Made by a program: the position numbers and the translations under genes. From Cellulomonas phragmiteti (GTDB lineage Bacteria > Actinomycetota > Actinomycetes > Actinomycetales > Cellulomonadaceae), in the NCBI RefSeq assembly GCF_016862775.1, contig NZ_BONP01000001.1:62001-126000 (forward strand): 64,000 nt of DNA, read 5' to 3'. Shown here in pieces: positions 45,589 through 54,034 of this stretch. The notes under the pieces were generated by a model. That model saw nothing but the letters and a program-made list of their open reading frames with translations, was not told the DNA's origin and made no database searches. Each line of letters opens with the position of its first letter. The stretch's first letter is position 1.

Positions 45589-47892
45589 TTATCTCCGGCG
45601 TCCCAGCACTGGGTCTTTGCTTGACATTGGCGCTGCCAGGATGTGCCGGACCCGCTGCTGAGAGCGCTTTGCCGGCAGCCATATCGTTTCTCGACCTGAT
45701 CGTGAGGGAATCAAGAGGCCTTCGCTCTGCAGGTGCGTCAAGGCGGGCCCAACGAGTTGCTGCAATTGCGTTGGCAGGCCACGGACTAAAGCACTTTCTC
45801 GACGTCCACGGCCGCGCTGCAGGTACACCTTTTTTAGAATAGTCAAGTAAACGCGAGTCTCGTCGGGAAGGCGAAGTTCAAGAATCGCTGAAGTGGTAGA
45901 GGCGCTGTCGCCGTACTCACCTACGGAACACTTCTCGAAACGTCCTCCCGGAAGGTCCGTGTAGGCTGTCGCGCCATCGACGGTCTCAAAGTGGACCCGA
46001 GTAAACAAGGGGACGCTCGACGCAGAGTAGTCCTCTTCCAACTCTAGTCGTTGCACGATGCAATCTCTCAGAACGGTGGCGCCCGCGTCCGCATGAGACG
46101 AGACTCGAATACTCGGTATCACGAAGTCAGCGATGTCTGGTGCCGCCCGTCCCACCGAACATCCCGTCGCGAGTACAGCACGCACGAGCTCGACCACGAG
46201 GCCCGAGTTGGCATGCTGCCGGGTGGCCAACTCCAGAGAAGCGGAGACGGCTGCCTGTCCGACTCCGCTCTGATCGATGCGATGCAGCAAGACTTCAATT
46301 CCGAGATCCTCAAGGAGAAAATCCCAGTCGCGAAGATCCTCTCCTGCAATACTGGACGTTCTGGGAGATATCACATACTCAAACACGTCGCCAGCGCGCG
46401 CCGTGTCGGTGAGGTCCTCATCGACAAACTCCCGTGGAAGGTTGGACGACTGATCGTCGGTAGACTCCGAGACGCCCAGGCCCGGAAGCCGGTCGAGGAT
46501 GACACGCGAGCCCTCATCCGGCTGGTAGCCGCAAACTTCACGAAACGCGTCGCTCAGATCGTCAAATCGAAGTGGGCCTCGTCCAGAGGTTGTTCGACGT
46601 GCCCGCGATGCGAGCCGCTCAACTATTCGCCGGATAGTAGGCCCGTCTAGGCCGACGTCGATCTGCGCCTCCCTCTCGCAGATTCGCGAGAGAAGGAGAT
46701 CCCATCCGGCTGCAGGGCTCTCCGTGTTCCCTGAGGCTTGAGCCGAGAGAAGTCCCATGCTTGCTAGGTAACCTACGAGAAGAGGACGACTCGGTATCCA
46801 GTACGGTAGAACACCCTCGAGACCATTAGTTCGCAGGTAGTCGGCAATCTGCTTATCGGAAAAGTCGCTCGCACTGAGGTGGGTGTAGGCGGCCGAGAGG
46901 CCGAGCGAACGTGCCATCTCAGCCTCGGTGTCAAAGAAATGCGATCGACCTGCAACAAGAATTCCAGTATCTAAGGGACTCTCTTCGCAAAACTTGCGAA
47001 TGAGGGCAACGTTTCTCCGTCGTACATCCGGGAGGCCCTTCGCATTTCCAGTCCAACCCGGGAAGGTGATCTCGTCGAATCCATCTAGGATCAGGACCGT
47101 CTGATCGGACCTCCAAGCTCGAACAAGATCTGCCGAGTTTGCGAAGCCGATTCGTTTCGCGTGCCGATGCAGTGCCTCAGACGGGTCGTCCTGGCCCTGG
47201 TGGTCACGTAAATTTAGGTGGATTGGTATGCGGCTGGTCGAGTCTTTCTGCCATTTGGTACCTAAGGTCAACCATGCCTCTCGGAGTGACATGGACTTGC
47301 CAATTCCATAATCGCCTGTGAGTGCGAGGGTGTGACCATCGGAAAGTGCGTCGCTAATTCTCTGTATCGCCCATGCCTCGGTGAGCAACGGACGCTCCAG
47401 CAGATCAAGACCTATATATTTCGTGCTTACGTTCGAACTATTTGTTCTCGGGTCTCGCGCGCTCCCGAACGCGTAGTCACTCCGTGCAGCGATGTATGCT
47501 GCCGCGTCAAAAAGCTCTTTCCTCAGGGCCCTGATGCTCAGTGGTGTGACAAATGGGCCCCCGTGACGTCGCACCGCATCGCGCTGGTCTGCACCAGGCT
47601 CTTCTGCTGTGATAAAGAACCCTCGAACGGCCTTTGTCGGGTGCTCGCGAGCCAATCTTTCTGTCAACCTAGACAGCTTCTTCGCGTCCTTTTCTGCTTT
47701 ATCCATCTTTCGCGAACGGGTTGCCTCTATGGCAACGACGACCTCGCGTCCGACAAGCACGGCGTCTCGTTCCAAGCCGTCGATCTTGGTAGGCCCTCCG
47801 AGGCTCCCTGGATAGATCATCCGGGCAATTCGGAGGACCTCTTCTTCGAAGAGTCGATCTTGCTCGAAATCGTCGTTGCTCCGCCCAGGCAT
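45589..47892 (-). CDS. NACHT/STAND-type NTPase with putative nuclease-like N-terminus
   Basis: A 767-residue protein. Residues 190-200 give Walker A (GDYGIGKS), 266-274 Walker B (VLILDGFDEI), and 310-370 a sensor region and helix LPYWIPSRPLLVGYLASMG typical of NACHT ATPases. Residues about 15-95 resemble a PD-(D/E)XK nuclease core: helix with Glu16-18, IDGLERDAVLV (Asp39/Asp43) and VVVAIEATRSRK (Glu56, Thr58 where Lys is usual). The C-terminal half has EFVDEDLTDTARAGDVFEYV, a beta-repeat-like stretch (630-660) and a winged-helix-like end. Such proteins are sensors in phage defence (bNACHT, Avs families). The DNA is visibly AT-richer than all neighbours, with rarer codons, which implies transfer. 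A TAGGGT box (47898-47903) lies just upstream of ATG. Confidence 0.82.
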   Translation of the reverse strand: MPGRSNDDFEQDRLFEEEVLRIARMIYPGSLGGPTKIDGLERDAVLVGREVVVAIEATRSRKMDKAEKDAKKLSRLTERLAREHPTKAVRGFFITAEEPGADQRDAVRRHGGPFVTPLSIRALRKELFDAAAYIAARSDYAFGSARDPRTNSSNVSTKYIGLDLLERPLLTEAWAIQRISDALSDGHTLALTGDYGIGKSMSLREAWLTLGTKWQKDSTSRIPIHLNLRDHQGQDDPSEALHRHAKRIGFANSADLVRAWRSDQTVLILDGFDEITFPGWTGNAKGLPDVRRRNVALIRKFCEESPLDTGILVAGRSHFFDTEAEMARSLGLSAAYTHLSASDFSDKQIADYLRTNGLEGVLPYWIPSRPLLVGYLASMGLLSAQASGNTESPAAGWDLLLSRICEREAQIDVGLDGPTIRRIVERLASRARRTTSGRGPLRFDDLSDAFREVCGYQPDEGSRVILDRLPGLGVSESTDDQSSNLPREFVDEDLTDTARAGDVFEYVISPRTSSIAGEDLRDWDFLLEDLGIEVLLHRIDQSGVGQAAVSASLELATRQHANSGLVVELVRAVLATGCSVGRAAPDIADFVIPSIRVSSHADAGATVLRDCIVQRLELEEDYSASSVPLFTRVHFETVDGATAYTDLPGGRFEKCSVGEYGDSASTTSAILELRLPDETRVYLTILKKVYLQRGRGRRESALVRGLPTQLQQLVGPALTHLQSEGLLIPSRSGRETIWLPAKRSQQRVRHILAAPMSSKDPVLGRRR

Positions 47893-48001
47893 GCTTCACC
47901 CTAGCGATGAAACGGATCCCTGACGAGAGCGTCCTGCGACCAGCGCATCCCGGGTATTGGTCGGCCGGGTGGAACTGAAGGCCCGGCGACCCCCGGCGGC
48001 G

Positions 48002-49996
48002 TCACCAGATCCGCACGCGCTCCTGCGGGTCCAGCCAGAGCGCGTCGGACGGCTGCACGTCCCACGCCGTGTAGAACTCGTCGATGTTGCGCACCACGCC
48101 GTTGCACCGGAACTCGTCCGGGGAGTGCGGGTCCACCGCGAGGCGCCGGATGACCTCCTCGTCACGGCCCTTGGTCCGCCACGAGTGCGCCCACCCCACG
48201 AAGAGGCGCTGCAGACCGGTGTGCCCGTCGAGCACGGGTGTCTGGTCGAGCGGGTGGCCGAGCGCGATCTCGTAGGCGCGGACCGCGATGGCCAGGCCCC
48301 CCAGGTCGCCGATGTTCTCGCCGATCGTCAGCTCGCCGTTGACCTTGTGGCTGCCACCGAGCTGGCGCGGCGAGTACTGCGAGTACTGCGCGACGAGCGA
48401 GGCCGTCCGGCGCTCGAACTCGGTCCGGTCCTCGGCCGTCCACCAGTCGACGAGCCGCCCGTCACCGTCGTACTTCGACCCCTGGTCGTCGAACCCGTGC
48501 CCGATCTCGTGGCCGATCACCGCGCCGATACCGCCGTAGTTCACGGCGTCGTCGGCCTCGGCGTCGAAGAACGGCGGCTGCAGGATCGCCGCAGGGAAGA
48601 CGATCTCGTTCATGCCCGGGTTGTAGTAGGCGTTGACCGTCTGCGGCGTCATGAACCACTCGTCGCGGTCGATCGGCCGGCCGATCTTGCGCAGCTCACG
48701 GTCCAGCTCGAACGCGCTCGACCGGCGCACGTTGCCGAGCAGGTCGTCCGCCCGCACCTCGAGCGCCGTGTAGTCGCGCCAGCGCACCGGGTACCCGATC
48801 TTCGGCGTGAACTTCTCGAGCTTGTCCAGCGCCCGCTTGCGGGTCTCCTCGCCCATCCACTCCAGGGTCGTGATCGACTCGCGGTACGCCTGCACCAGGT
48901 GGGCGACGAGCGTGTCCATGCGCTCCTTGTGCGACGGCGGGAAGTGCCGCTCGACGTACACCTTGCCGACGGCCTCCCCGAGCGCCCCCTGGACCAGGGA
49001 CACGCCGCGCTTCCACCGCTCGCGCACCTGCGGCGCGCCCGACAGCGTCCGACCGTAGAAGTCGAAGTTCGCCTCGACCAGCTCGTCGGTCAGGTACGGC
49101 GCCCGTGCGGTGACCACGTGGTAGGTCGCCCACGCCTGCCAGTCGCCCAGCGGCACCTCGCCCCACAGCGCGGCGAGCCCGTGCGCGAAGGGTGGTTCGC
49201 GCACCACGAGGTGGTCGAACGTGCCCTGCGGCGCCCCGAGCGCGACGGCCCACGCGCGCCAGTCGAACCCCGGTGCGGACTCGGCGAGCTCCTCGAGCGT
49301 CATCGCGTTGTAGGTCAGCTCCGCGTCGCGGTCCGTGACGACGTCCCAGTGGTGCGCTGCCAGCCGGGACTCCAGCGCGACGACCCGTGCCGCCAGGTCG
49401 TCGACGTCACCCGCGGCGACGACGCCCGAGACGGGTGCGGCCAGCCGCAGCATCCGCGCCACGTGCGGCAGGTACTTCTCGCGGACGCCGGCGTGCTGCT
49501 CCTCGCGGTAGTACGCCTCGTCCGGCAGCCCCAGGCCGCCCTGCACGAGGTGCACGACGTAGGTGTCGGGGGCCTTCGCGTCGTTGTCGACGTACAGGTC
49601 GACCACCGACGCGGCCCCGGAGCGCTGCAGCGCGCCCAGCGCCGCGGTCAGGTCGGCGAGCGAGGCCGCCGCGTCCACGGCCGCCAGGTCCGCGCGCAGC
49701 GGCTCGACACCGGCCGCAGCGACCGCGTCGGCGTCCATGAAGCTCGCGTACAGTGCGCCGATCTTGGCCTCGACGCCGTGCGCGTCCCCGTCGGTCGCGG
49801 CCGCCGCGGCGTCGGTGATGATCGCCAGGACCTGGCGCTCGGCCTCGTCGTACAGCGCGCGGAAGGGCCCGTCCATCGACCGGTCCGGTGGGATGACGTA
49901 GCTCGCCGCCCACCGTCCGTTGACGTAGGCGTCGAGGTCGTCCTGGGGCCGGACGGCCGGGTCGAGGTCGTCCAGGGGGAGTCCGCTGCGCGTCAT
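48002..49996 (-). CDS. M13 (neprilysin-like) zinc metallopeptidase
   Basis: A 664-residue M13 endopeptidase, related to PepO. It has the zinc motif HEIGH (496-500) in VIGHEIGHGFDDQG, the third ligand Glu560 in LTIGENIGDLGG, the substrate motif VNAYYNPGMNEIVFPAAILQPPFF and the C-terminal CNGVVRNIDEFYTAWDV. There is no signal peptide or membrane helix, so it is probably cytoplasmic or released by another route. The ATG at 49996 lies 7 bases after a TAGGCT -10 box (50004-50009), predicting a leaderless mRNA. It is divergent from rpiB. Confidence 0.95.
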   Translation of the reverse strand: MTRSGLPLDDLDPAVRPQDDLDAYVNGRWAASYVIPPDRSMDGPFRALYDEAERQVLAIITDAAAAATDGDAHGVEAKIGALYASFMDADAVAAAGVEPLRADLAAVDAAASLADLTAALGALQRSGAASVVDLYVDNDAKAPDTYVVHLVQGGLGLPDEAYYREEQHAGVREKYLPHVARMLRLAAPVSGVVAAGDVDDLAARVVALESRLAAHHWDVVTDRDAELTYNAMTLEELAESAPGFDWRAWAVALGAPQGTFDHLVVREPPFAHGLAALWGEVPLGDWQAWATYHVVTARAPYLTDELVEANFDFYGRTLSGAPQVRERWKRGVSLVQGALGEAVGKVYVERHFPPSHKERMDTLVAHLVQAYRESITTLEWMGEETRKRALDKLEKFTPKIGYPVRWRDYTALEVRADDLLGNVRRSSAFELDRELRKIGRPIDRDEWFMTPQTVNAYYNPGMNEIVFPAAILQPPFFDAEADDAVNYGGIGAVIGHEIGHGFDDQGSKYDGDGRLVDWWTAEDRTEFERRTASLVAQYSQYSPRQLGGSHKVNGELTIGENIGDLGGLAIAVRAYEIALGHPLDQTPVLDGHTGLQRLFVGWAHSWRTKGRDEEVIRRLAVDPHSPDEFRCNGVVRNIDEFYTAWDVQPSDALWLDPQERVRIW

Positions 49997-50080
49997 GCGC
50001 GACAGCCTACGAACTCGCGGGGACATCCGGGTGACGGACCGCGCTGCGGACCGCGTCGCGGACTGCGGCAGGATGTGCGC

Positions 50081-50533
50081 ATGCGCATCCACGTCGCCGC
50101 CGACCACGCCGGGTACGAGCTCAAGGTCGCGCTCGCGGAGCACCTGCGGGCCGCCGACCACGAGGTCGTCGACCACGGGGCCTTCGAGTACGACGCCCAG
50201 GACGACTACCCGTCGTTCTGCTTCGCCGCGGGACAGGCCGTCGTGGCCGAGCCCGGATCGCTGGGCGTCGTCATCGGCGGCTCCGGCAACGGGGAGCAGA
50301 TCGCGGCGAACAAGGTCACCGGGGTACGCGCCGCGCTCGCGTGGAACGTCGAGACCGCGCGCCTCGGGCGCCAGCACAACGACGCGAACGTCATCGCGAT
50401 CGGGGCGCGTCAGCACTCGGTGGCCGAGGCGCTGGCCCTGGTCGACGCGTTCGTCGCCGAGGCCTTCAGCGGCGACCCGCGCCACCAGCGCCGCATCGAC
50501 CAGCTCGCCGCGTACGAGGCCGCGCGCCCCTGA
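50081..50533 (+). CDS. rpiB: Ribose-5-phosphate isomerase B
   Basis: A 150-residue enzyme that interconverts ribose 5-phosphate and ribulose 5-phosphate in the pentose phosphate pathway. The start MRIHVAADHAGYELK, DDYPSFCFAAGQAV and GGSGNGEQIAANKVTGVRAALAW match the mycobacterial subtype, in which a glutamate (here Glu72) acts as the base in place of the cysteine used by E. coli RpiB. The ATG at 50081 is six bases after a CAGGAT -10 box (50069-50074), so it should be leaderless. Confidence 0.96.
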   Translation: MRIHVAADHAGYELKVALAEHLRAADHEVVDHGAFEYDAQDDYPSFCFAAGQAVVAEPGSLGVVIGGSGNGEQIAANKVTGVRAALAWNVETARLGRQHNDANVIAIGARQHSVAEALALVDAFVAEAFSGDPRHQRRIDQLAAYEAARP

Positions 50534-50545
50534 GGCTGAGACGGC

Positions 50546-50576
50546 GACGGCCCGGCCGCCGCGCGGCCGGACCGTC
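50546..50576. terminator. Bidirectional hairpin between rpiB and the Eis-like gene
   Basis: A 14-bp inverted repeat with one mismatch (50546-50559 and 50563-50576) and a 3-nt loop, located between two convergent genes. Confidence 0.65.
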
Positions 50577-50595
50577 CCCGTCGTCGAGCCCGGGG

Positions 50596-51840
50596 TCAGA
50601 ACACCCAGGGGCACACCGGCGCGAGCGGCGATGCGAGCGCGGTCGTGAGCCGGTCGAGGGCGGCCGCCTCACCCTGCACGAGCCCGGCGGCACCGAACGC
50701 GGTCGCCGAGCGCCCACCCAGGTAGAGCGCGCCGAGCTCGCGCACGTCGAGGCGCACGTCGGCCGGCTCCGAGGTCCGTGACACCTCGAGCACGCCGTCG
50801 TCGTCCGCGACCAGGCGCCAGGTGCCGGCGTTGGCGGGCAGCAGCGTGTCCGTCACGTCGAGCACGACGTCCAGCGCGCGGGCGGTCCGCCGTGCCGTCA
50901 GGGCGGCCGGCAGGTCGAGCAGCCGGACCCAGACGTTGTCGCTCACGCGTCGCCGCGTCGGGCGCAGGTCGACCAGGAGGTGCAGCAGCGGGTCGTCGAC
51001 CGCCAGCATCGGCGACTCGACCTTGGTGGTCAGGTCCAGGTCGAGCAGGAAGGACCACAGCCGGTGCGCCGCCGGTGCGTCGAGCGCCGACGCCCAGCGC
51101 ACCTTGGCCGTGTACTCGGGTCCGGCCTCCCCCCAGGCGTCCTTGCGCGCGAACGCCGCGATCGCGCGGACGTCGTCGCCGTCGCGCACCGTGACCAGCA
51201 GCGCCGCCTCGTAGCCCTGCCGCCACGCCGGCGGGTCGCCGACGAGGCGCGCGCGCAGCTCGGGCGTCGTGCGGGGCATCCACCCCGGACGTCGGCGCCC
51301 CGCGCGGCGGTGCAGGTCCTCGACGAGGTCGGCGTAGGACGCCTCGAGCCGCTCGACGTGCACCGTGAGCGCGTCGGAGCCGGCCACGGGCCGCAGCGCC
51401 GCCCGCCGCGGCAGGGTGAGCCGGACGTCGTCCGCCGCGGAGCCGTAGCCGAACCGCCCGTAGATCGCGGGCTCGGCGGCGAACAGCGCGGACACCGGCT
51501 CGCCGCGCTCGAGGCAGCGCTCGACGTGCGTGCGGACCATCGAGGTGAGCAGCCCGCGGCGGCGCTGGTCCGGACGGACGCCGACCCACGTCAACCCGCC
51601 GCACGGCACCTGGCCGCCGGGGACCGGCAGGTCGAGCTGGTACGAACCGTGGACGGCAGCCAGGCGCCCGTCGGGGCCCTCGACCGCCACCATGCGCCCG
51701 TCGGGCACGGGGAACGGCATGACCTTCTCGACCTCGGGATCGTGGGTCACGGCGAACGCGAGGTCGTCGACCTCACGGAACTCGTCGCGGCGTTCGGGCG
51801 GGACGACGACGGTGCGGTACCCGTCGGGCAGGGTGCTCAT
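50596..51840 (-). CDS. Eis-like N-acetyltransferase (GNAT tandem plus SCP2-like domain)
   Basis: A 414-residue protein of the Eis group, which acetylates amines such as aminoglycosides, arylalkylamines or protein lysines at several sites. The N-terminal GNAT has LTWVGVRPDQRRRGLLTSMV, followed by EPAIYGRFGYGSA, then a second GNAT-like domain and a C-terminal sterol-carrier-like domain (about 300-414). The chain ends CPWVF with a C-terminal Phe, as in Eis, where the terminal carboxylate works in catalysis. ATG 51840 is preferred to ATG 51849. The natural substrate is unknown. Confidence 0.9.
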   Translation of the reverse strand: MSTLPDGYRTVVVPPERRDEFREVDDLAFAVTHDPEVEKVMPFPVPDGRMVAVEGPDGRLAAVHGSYQLDLPVPGGQVPCGGLTWVGVRPDQRRRGLLTSMVRTHVERCLERGEPVSALFAAEPAIYGRFGYGSAADDVRLTLPRRAALRPVAGSDALTVHVERLEASYADLVEDLHRRAGRRRPGWMPRTTPELRARLVGDPPAWRQGYEAALLVTVRDGDDVRAIAAFARKDAWGEAGPEYTAKVRWASALDAPAAHRLWSFLLDLDLTTKVESPMLAVDDPLLHLLVDLRPTRRRVSDNVWVRLLDLPAALTARRTARALDVVLDVTDTLLPANAGTWRLVADDDGVLEVSRTSEPADVRLDVRELGALYLGGRSATAFGAAGLVQGEAAALDRLTTALASPLAPVCPWVF

Positions 51841-51897
51841 GCACGACATCCTGCTGCCGCGCGGCGCCAGGACGCACGCCCATTGCGCTCGGGACTC

Positions 51898-51999
51898 GGG
51901 TGGGGCTGGATCGACCTCTGGCGGTGAGGGGGCGATCGAGCACGGGGTGGGGTGGGGCTGGATCGACCTCTGGCGGTGAGGGGGCGATCGAGCACGGGG
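51898..51999. repeat. 52-bp tandem direct repeat with hairpin potential
   Basis: A unit of 52 bp occurs twice in a row; 51898-51947 and 51950-51999 are identical over 50 bases. Each copy can fold: GATCG and CCTC (for copy 1, 51909-51913 and 51915-51918) pair with GAGG and CGATC (51926-51929 and 51933-51937). It lies between the Eis-like gene and the phosphatase gene, which diverge. It has no coding role that I can see. Confidence 0.85.
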
Positions 52000-52073
52000 G
52001 GGTGGGGAGGCGTCGGTGGGTGGGTGCGAGCGGGTCGCGCGTCGGGCAGGCCCGCCGGCCCTACGCTCGGATG

Positions 52074-53150
52074 GTGAGCACCTCCCCGTTCGGCCCGCGC
52101 GGTGGGTGGGCGTGGCGTCTGCTGGCGGGCTGGGCAGTGGGTCCGCAGCCGCGGGCCGCGGGCGTGCTCGCCGTGCTCGTCGGCCTGTACGCCGTCGGAG
52201 CGGTGCGGCAGCCCGACTGGTTCGCCCTCACGGGTTTCGTGCTGCTGCTGCTCGTCGGGGCGTTCGTCCTGCGGTGGCGCTACCTGGTCGCGCTCGTCGT
52301 CCTCGTCGCGGCGCTCACGGTGGTGTGCGCCGCGATCCGCCCCACGGTCCCCACACCGGGCCCGCTGGCGGTGGTCGCCCTGGCCTGCGGCGCGGTCCTG
52401 GTGTTCGGGCGCGAGCGCGACCAGCTGGGCCTGCAGGGTGCTCCCGGGGCGCTCATGCTCGTCGACCTGCGCGACCGGCTCGCGGTCGGCGGTCGGCTGC
52501 CCACCCTGCCGGTGGGGTGGCAGGTCGACGCGGTGGTCCGCTCGGCGCACGGTGCCGGGTTCTCCGGCGACTTCCTGGTGTCCGCGGTGTCCGACGACCT
52601 GCTCGAGATCGTCCTGGTCGACGTGTCCGGCAAGGGACAGGCCGCGGGGGTGCGTGCGCTGCAGCTGCAGGGTGCGCTCGGCGGCCTGCTGGGCGCCCTG
52701 CCCGCGGACCGGTTCCTGCCCGCGGCGAACTCCTACCTGCTGGGGCAGGTGTGGGACGAGGGCTTCGCGACGGCCGTGCACCTGGCGGTCGACCTGCGTA
52801 CCGGGCGGTACCGCGTGGCGACGGCGGGCCACCCGCCGCCCGCGGTGCTGCACGCCGGGTCCGGCCGGGTGGAGGCGCTGGGAGCCGTCGGCGGGGTCGC
52901 ACTCGGCGTGCTGCCGGACGTGCCGCCCGGTGTCGACAGCGGGGTGCTGGGCCACGGGGACGCGATCGTGCTGTACACCGACGGGCTCGTGGACGCACCG
53001 GGACGCGACGTCGACCAGGGCATCGACCGGTTGCTGGGCGTCGTCGAGGTGGCCGTGGCGGCCGGGGCCGGGAGCGCGCGCGAGGTGCTGGCGGGCGTGC
53101 GCGCGGCGGACGACGACGACCGCGGCGTCGTGGTCCTGCGGCGACGCTGA
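52074..53150 (+). CDS. Membrane SpoIIE/PP2C-type serine phosphatase
   Basis: A 358-residue protein. About four membrane segments occupy residues 10-110 (for example FALTGFVLLLLVGAFVLRW). The C-terminal domain is a SpoIIE-type PP2C: VDAVVRSAHGAGFSGDFLV, LEIVLVDVSGKGQAAGVRALQLQ, YRVATAGHPPPAVL and GDAIVLYTDGLVDA, with the metal-binding aspartates. Such enzymes usually dephosphorylate anti-sigma antagonists in partner-switching. No such partner is nearby. A TACGCT -10 box (52062-52067) is six bases before GTG 52074, which favours this start over ATG 52071 and predicts a leaderless mRNA. Confidence 0.88.
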   Translation: MSTSPFGPRGGWAWRLLAGWAVGPQPRAAGVLAVLVGLYAVGAVRQPDWFALTGFVLLLLVGAFVLRWRYLVALVVLVAALTVVCAAIRPTVPTPGPLAVVALACGAVLVFGRERDQLGLQGAPGALMLVDLRDRLAVGGRLPTLPVGWQVDAVVRSAHGAGFSGDFLVSAVSDDLLEIVLVDVSGKGQAAGVRALQLQGALGGLLGALPADRFLPAANSYLLGQVWDEGFATAVHLAVDLRTGRYRVATAGHPPPAVLHAGSGRVEALGAVGGVALGVLPDVPPGVDSGVLGHGDAIVLYTDGLVDAPGRDVDQGIDRLLGVVEVAVAAGAGSAREVLAGVRAADDDDRGVVVLRRR

Positions 53151-53152
53151 GC

Positions 53153-53491
53153 GTGGCGACCGCGGCGGACGACGCCTACGTCGAGCAGGTGCACGACCTG
53201 GTCGGGCAGATCCCGCCCGGGCGGGTGATGACGTACGGGCTGATCGCCGAGGTCCTGGCGGACCGCGCCCGGGCCGCGGGACGTGCGCCGCAGGGCGGGC
53301 CGCGCCAGGTGGGACGGGCCATGGCCGCCGGTGGGGACGTGCCGTGGTGGCGGGTGGTCGACGCGGCCGGCAACCCGCCCGCGCAGCACCGCACGCGTGC
53401 GCTGACCGACCTGCGGGCGGAGGGCGCGCCGCTGACCCCCGACGGCGGGCGGGTGCGCGTCCGCGCGGCGGTGTGGTTCCCGGAGCAGTGA
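53153..53491 (+). CDS. Alkyltransferase-like (ATL) DNA repair protein
   Basis: A 112-residue protein homologous to the active-site domain of O6-methylguanine-DNA methyltransferase: VGQIPPGRVMTYGLIAEVL, GPRQVGRAMAAG and PWWRVVDAAG. The alkyl-acceptor cysteine of PCHRV is replaced by Trp65, the classic ATL change. ATL proteins bind and flag O6-alkylguanine for nucleotide excision repair without repairing it. The GTG start lies 2 bases after the phosphatase stop, so the two genes are in one transcript. Confidence 0.9.
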   Translation: MATAADDAYVEQVHDLVGQIPPGRVMTYGLIAEVLADRARAAGRAPQGGPRQVGRAMAAGGDVPWWRVVDAAGNPPAQHRTRALTDLRAEGAPLTPDGGRVRVRAAVWFPEQ

Positions 53492-53529
53492 GACGTGCGG
53501 GCCACCCGCCCCCGGGTGACCCGCACGTC
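53492..53529. terminator. Bidirectional hairpin between ATL and CoA-binding genes
   Basis: A 17-bp inverted repeat with one mismatch (53492-53508 and 53513-53529), 4-nt loop CCCC, directly after the ATL stop and before the convergent sulfur operon ends at 53549. Confidence 0.82.
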
Positions 53530-53548
53530 GGCTCGTGGGGTCGGGCCG

Positions 53549-54034
53549 TCAGCCCAGCGCGCGCCGCGAGGAGATCACGCCCGTGTCGAACCCGGCCAGG
53601 TGCAGGCCGCCGTGGAACCGCGCGTGCTCGATCTTCACGCACCGGTCCATGACGACGTCCAGCTCGGCCTCCTCTCCGCGGCGGGCGACGTCCTCGTGCC
53701 ACGAGCCGAGCTGCAGCCACAGGGTCCTCGCCCCGACCGCGAGCGTCTCGTCGAGGACGGTCGGCAGGTCGTCGTGGCGGCGGAAGACGTCGACCAGGTC
53801 CGGGACGACGGGCAGCGCGTCGAGCGAGGGGTAGACCGGCCGGCCGAGGATCTCGTCGGCGCGCGGGTTGACGAAGTACACGTCGTACGGGGAGCTCGAC
53901 AGCAGGTACGTCGCGACGAAGTACGACGCGCGCGCGGGGTTGGTCGACGCGCCGACGATCGCGATCGAGCGTGTCGCGCGCAGGATCGCCAGCCGCTCCG
54001 GTGCGCTCGGGCCGAGCCAGGTGCGGGCGCTCAT
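53549..54034 (-). CDS. CoA-binding protein (YccU family)
   Basis: A 161-residue Rossmann-fold protein with [22 protein letters not shown], the CoA-binding motif of succinyl-CoA synthetase alpha-like proteins, and the YccU features [21 protein letters not shown] and [13 protein letters not shown]. It has no catalytic His and is thought to bind CoA or an acyl-CoA; its role is not established. It is the last gene of the minus-strand sulfur operon and overlaps metY by ATGA. Confidence 0.88.
   Translation of the reverse strand: MSARTWLGPSAPERLAILRATRSIAIVGASTNPARASYFVATYLLSSSPYDVYFVNPRADEILGRPVYPSLDALPVVPDLVDVFRRHDDLPTVLDETLAVGARTLWLQLGSWHEDVARRGEEAELDVVMDRCVKIEHARFHGGLHLAGFDTGVISSRRALG

Noticed and set aside
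45589-47892. NACHT locus as part of a prophage or integrative element
   Set aside because: I see no integrase, transposase, phage structural gene, tRNA target or flanking direct repeat; only one gene with AT-richer DNA is present.
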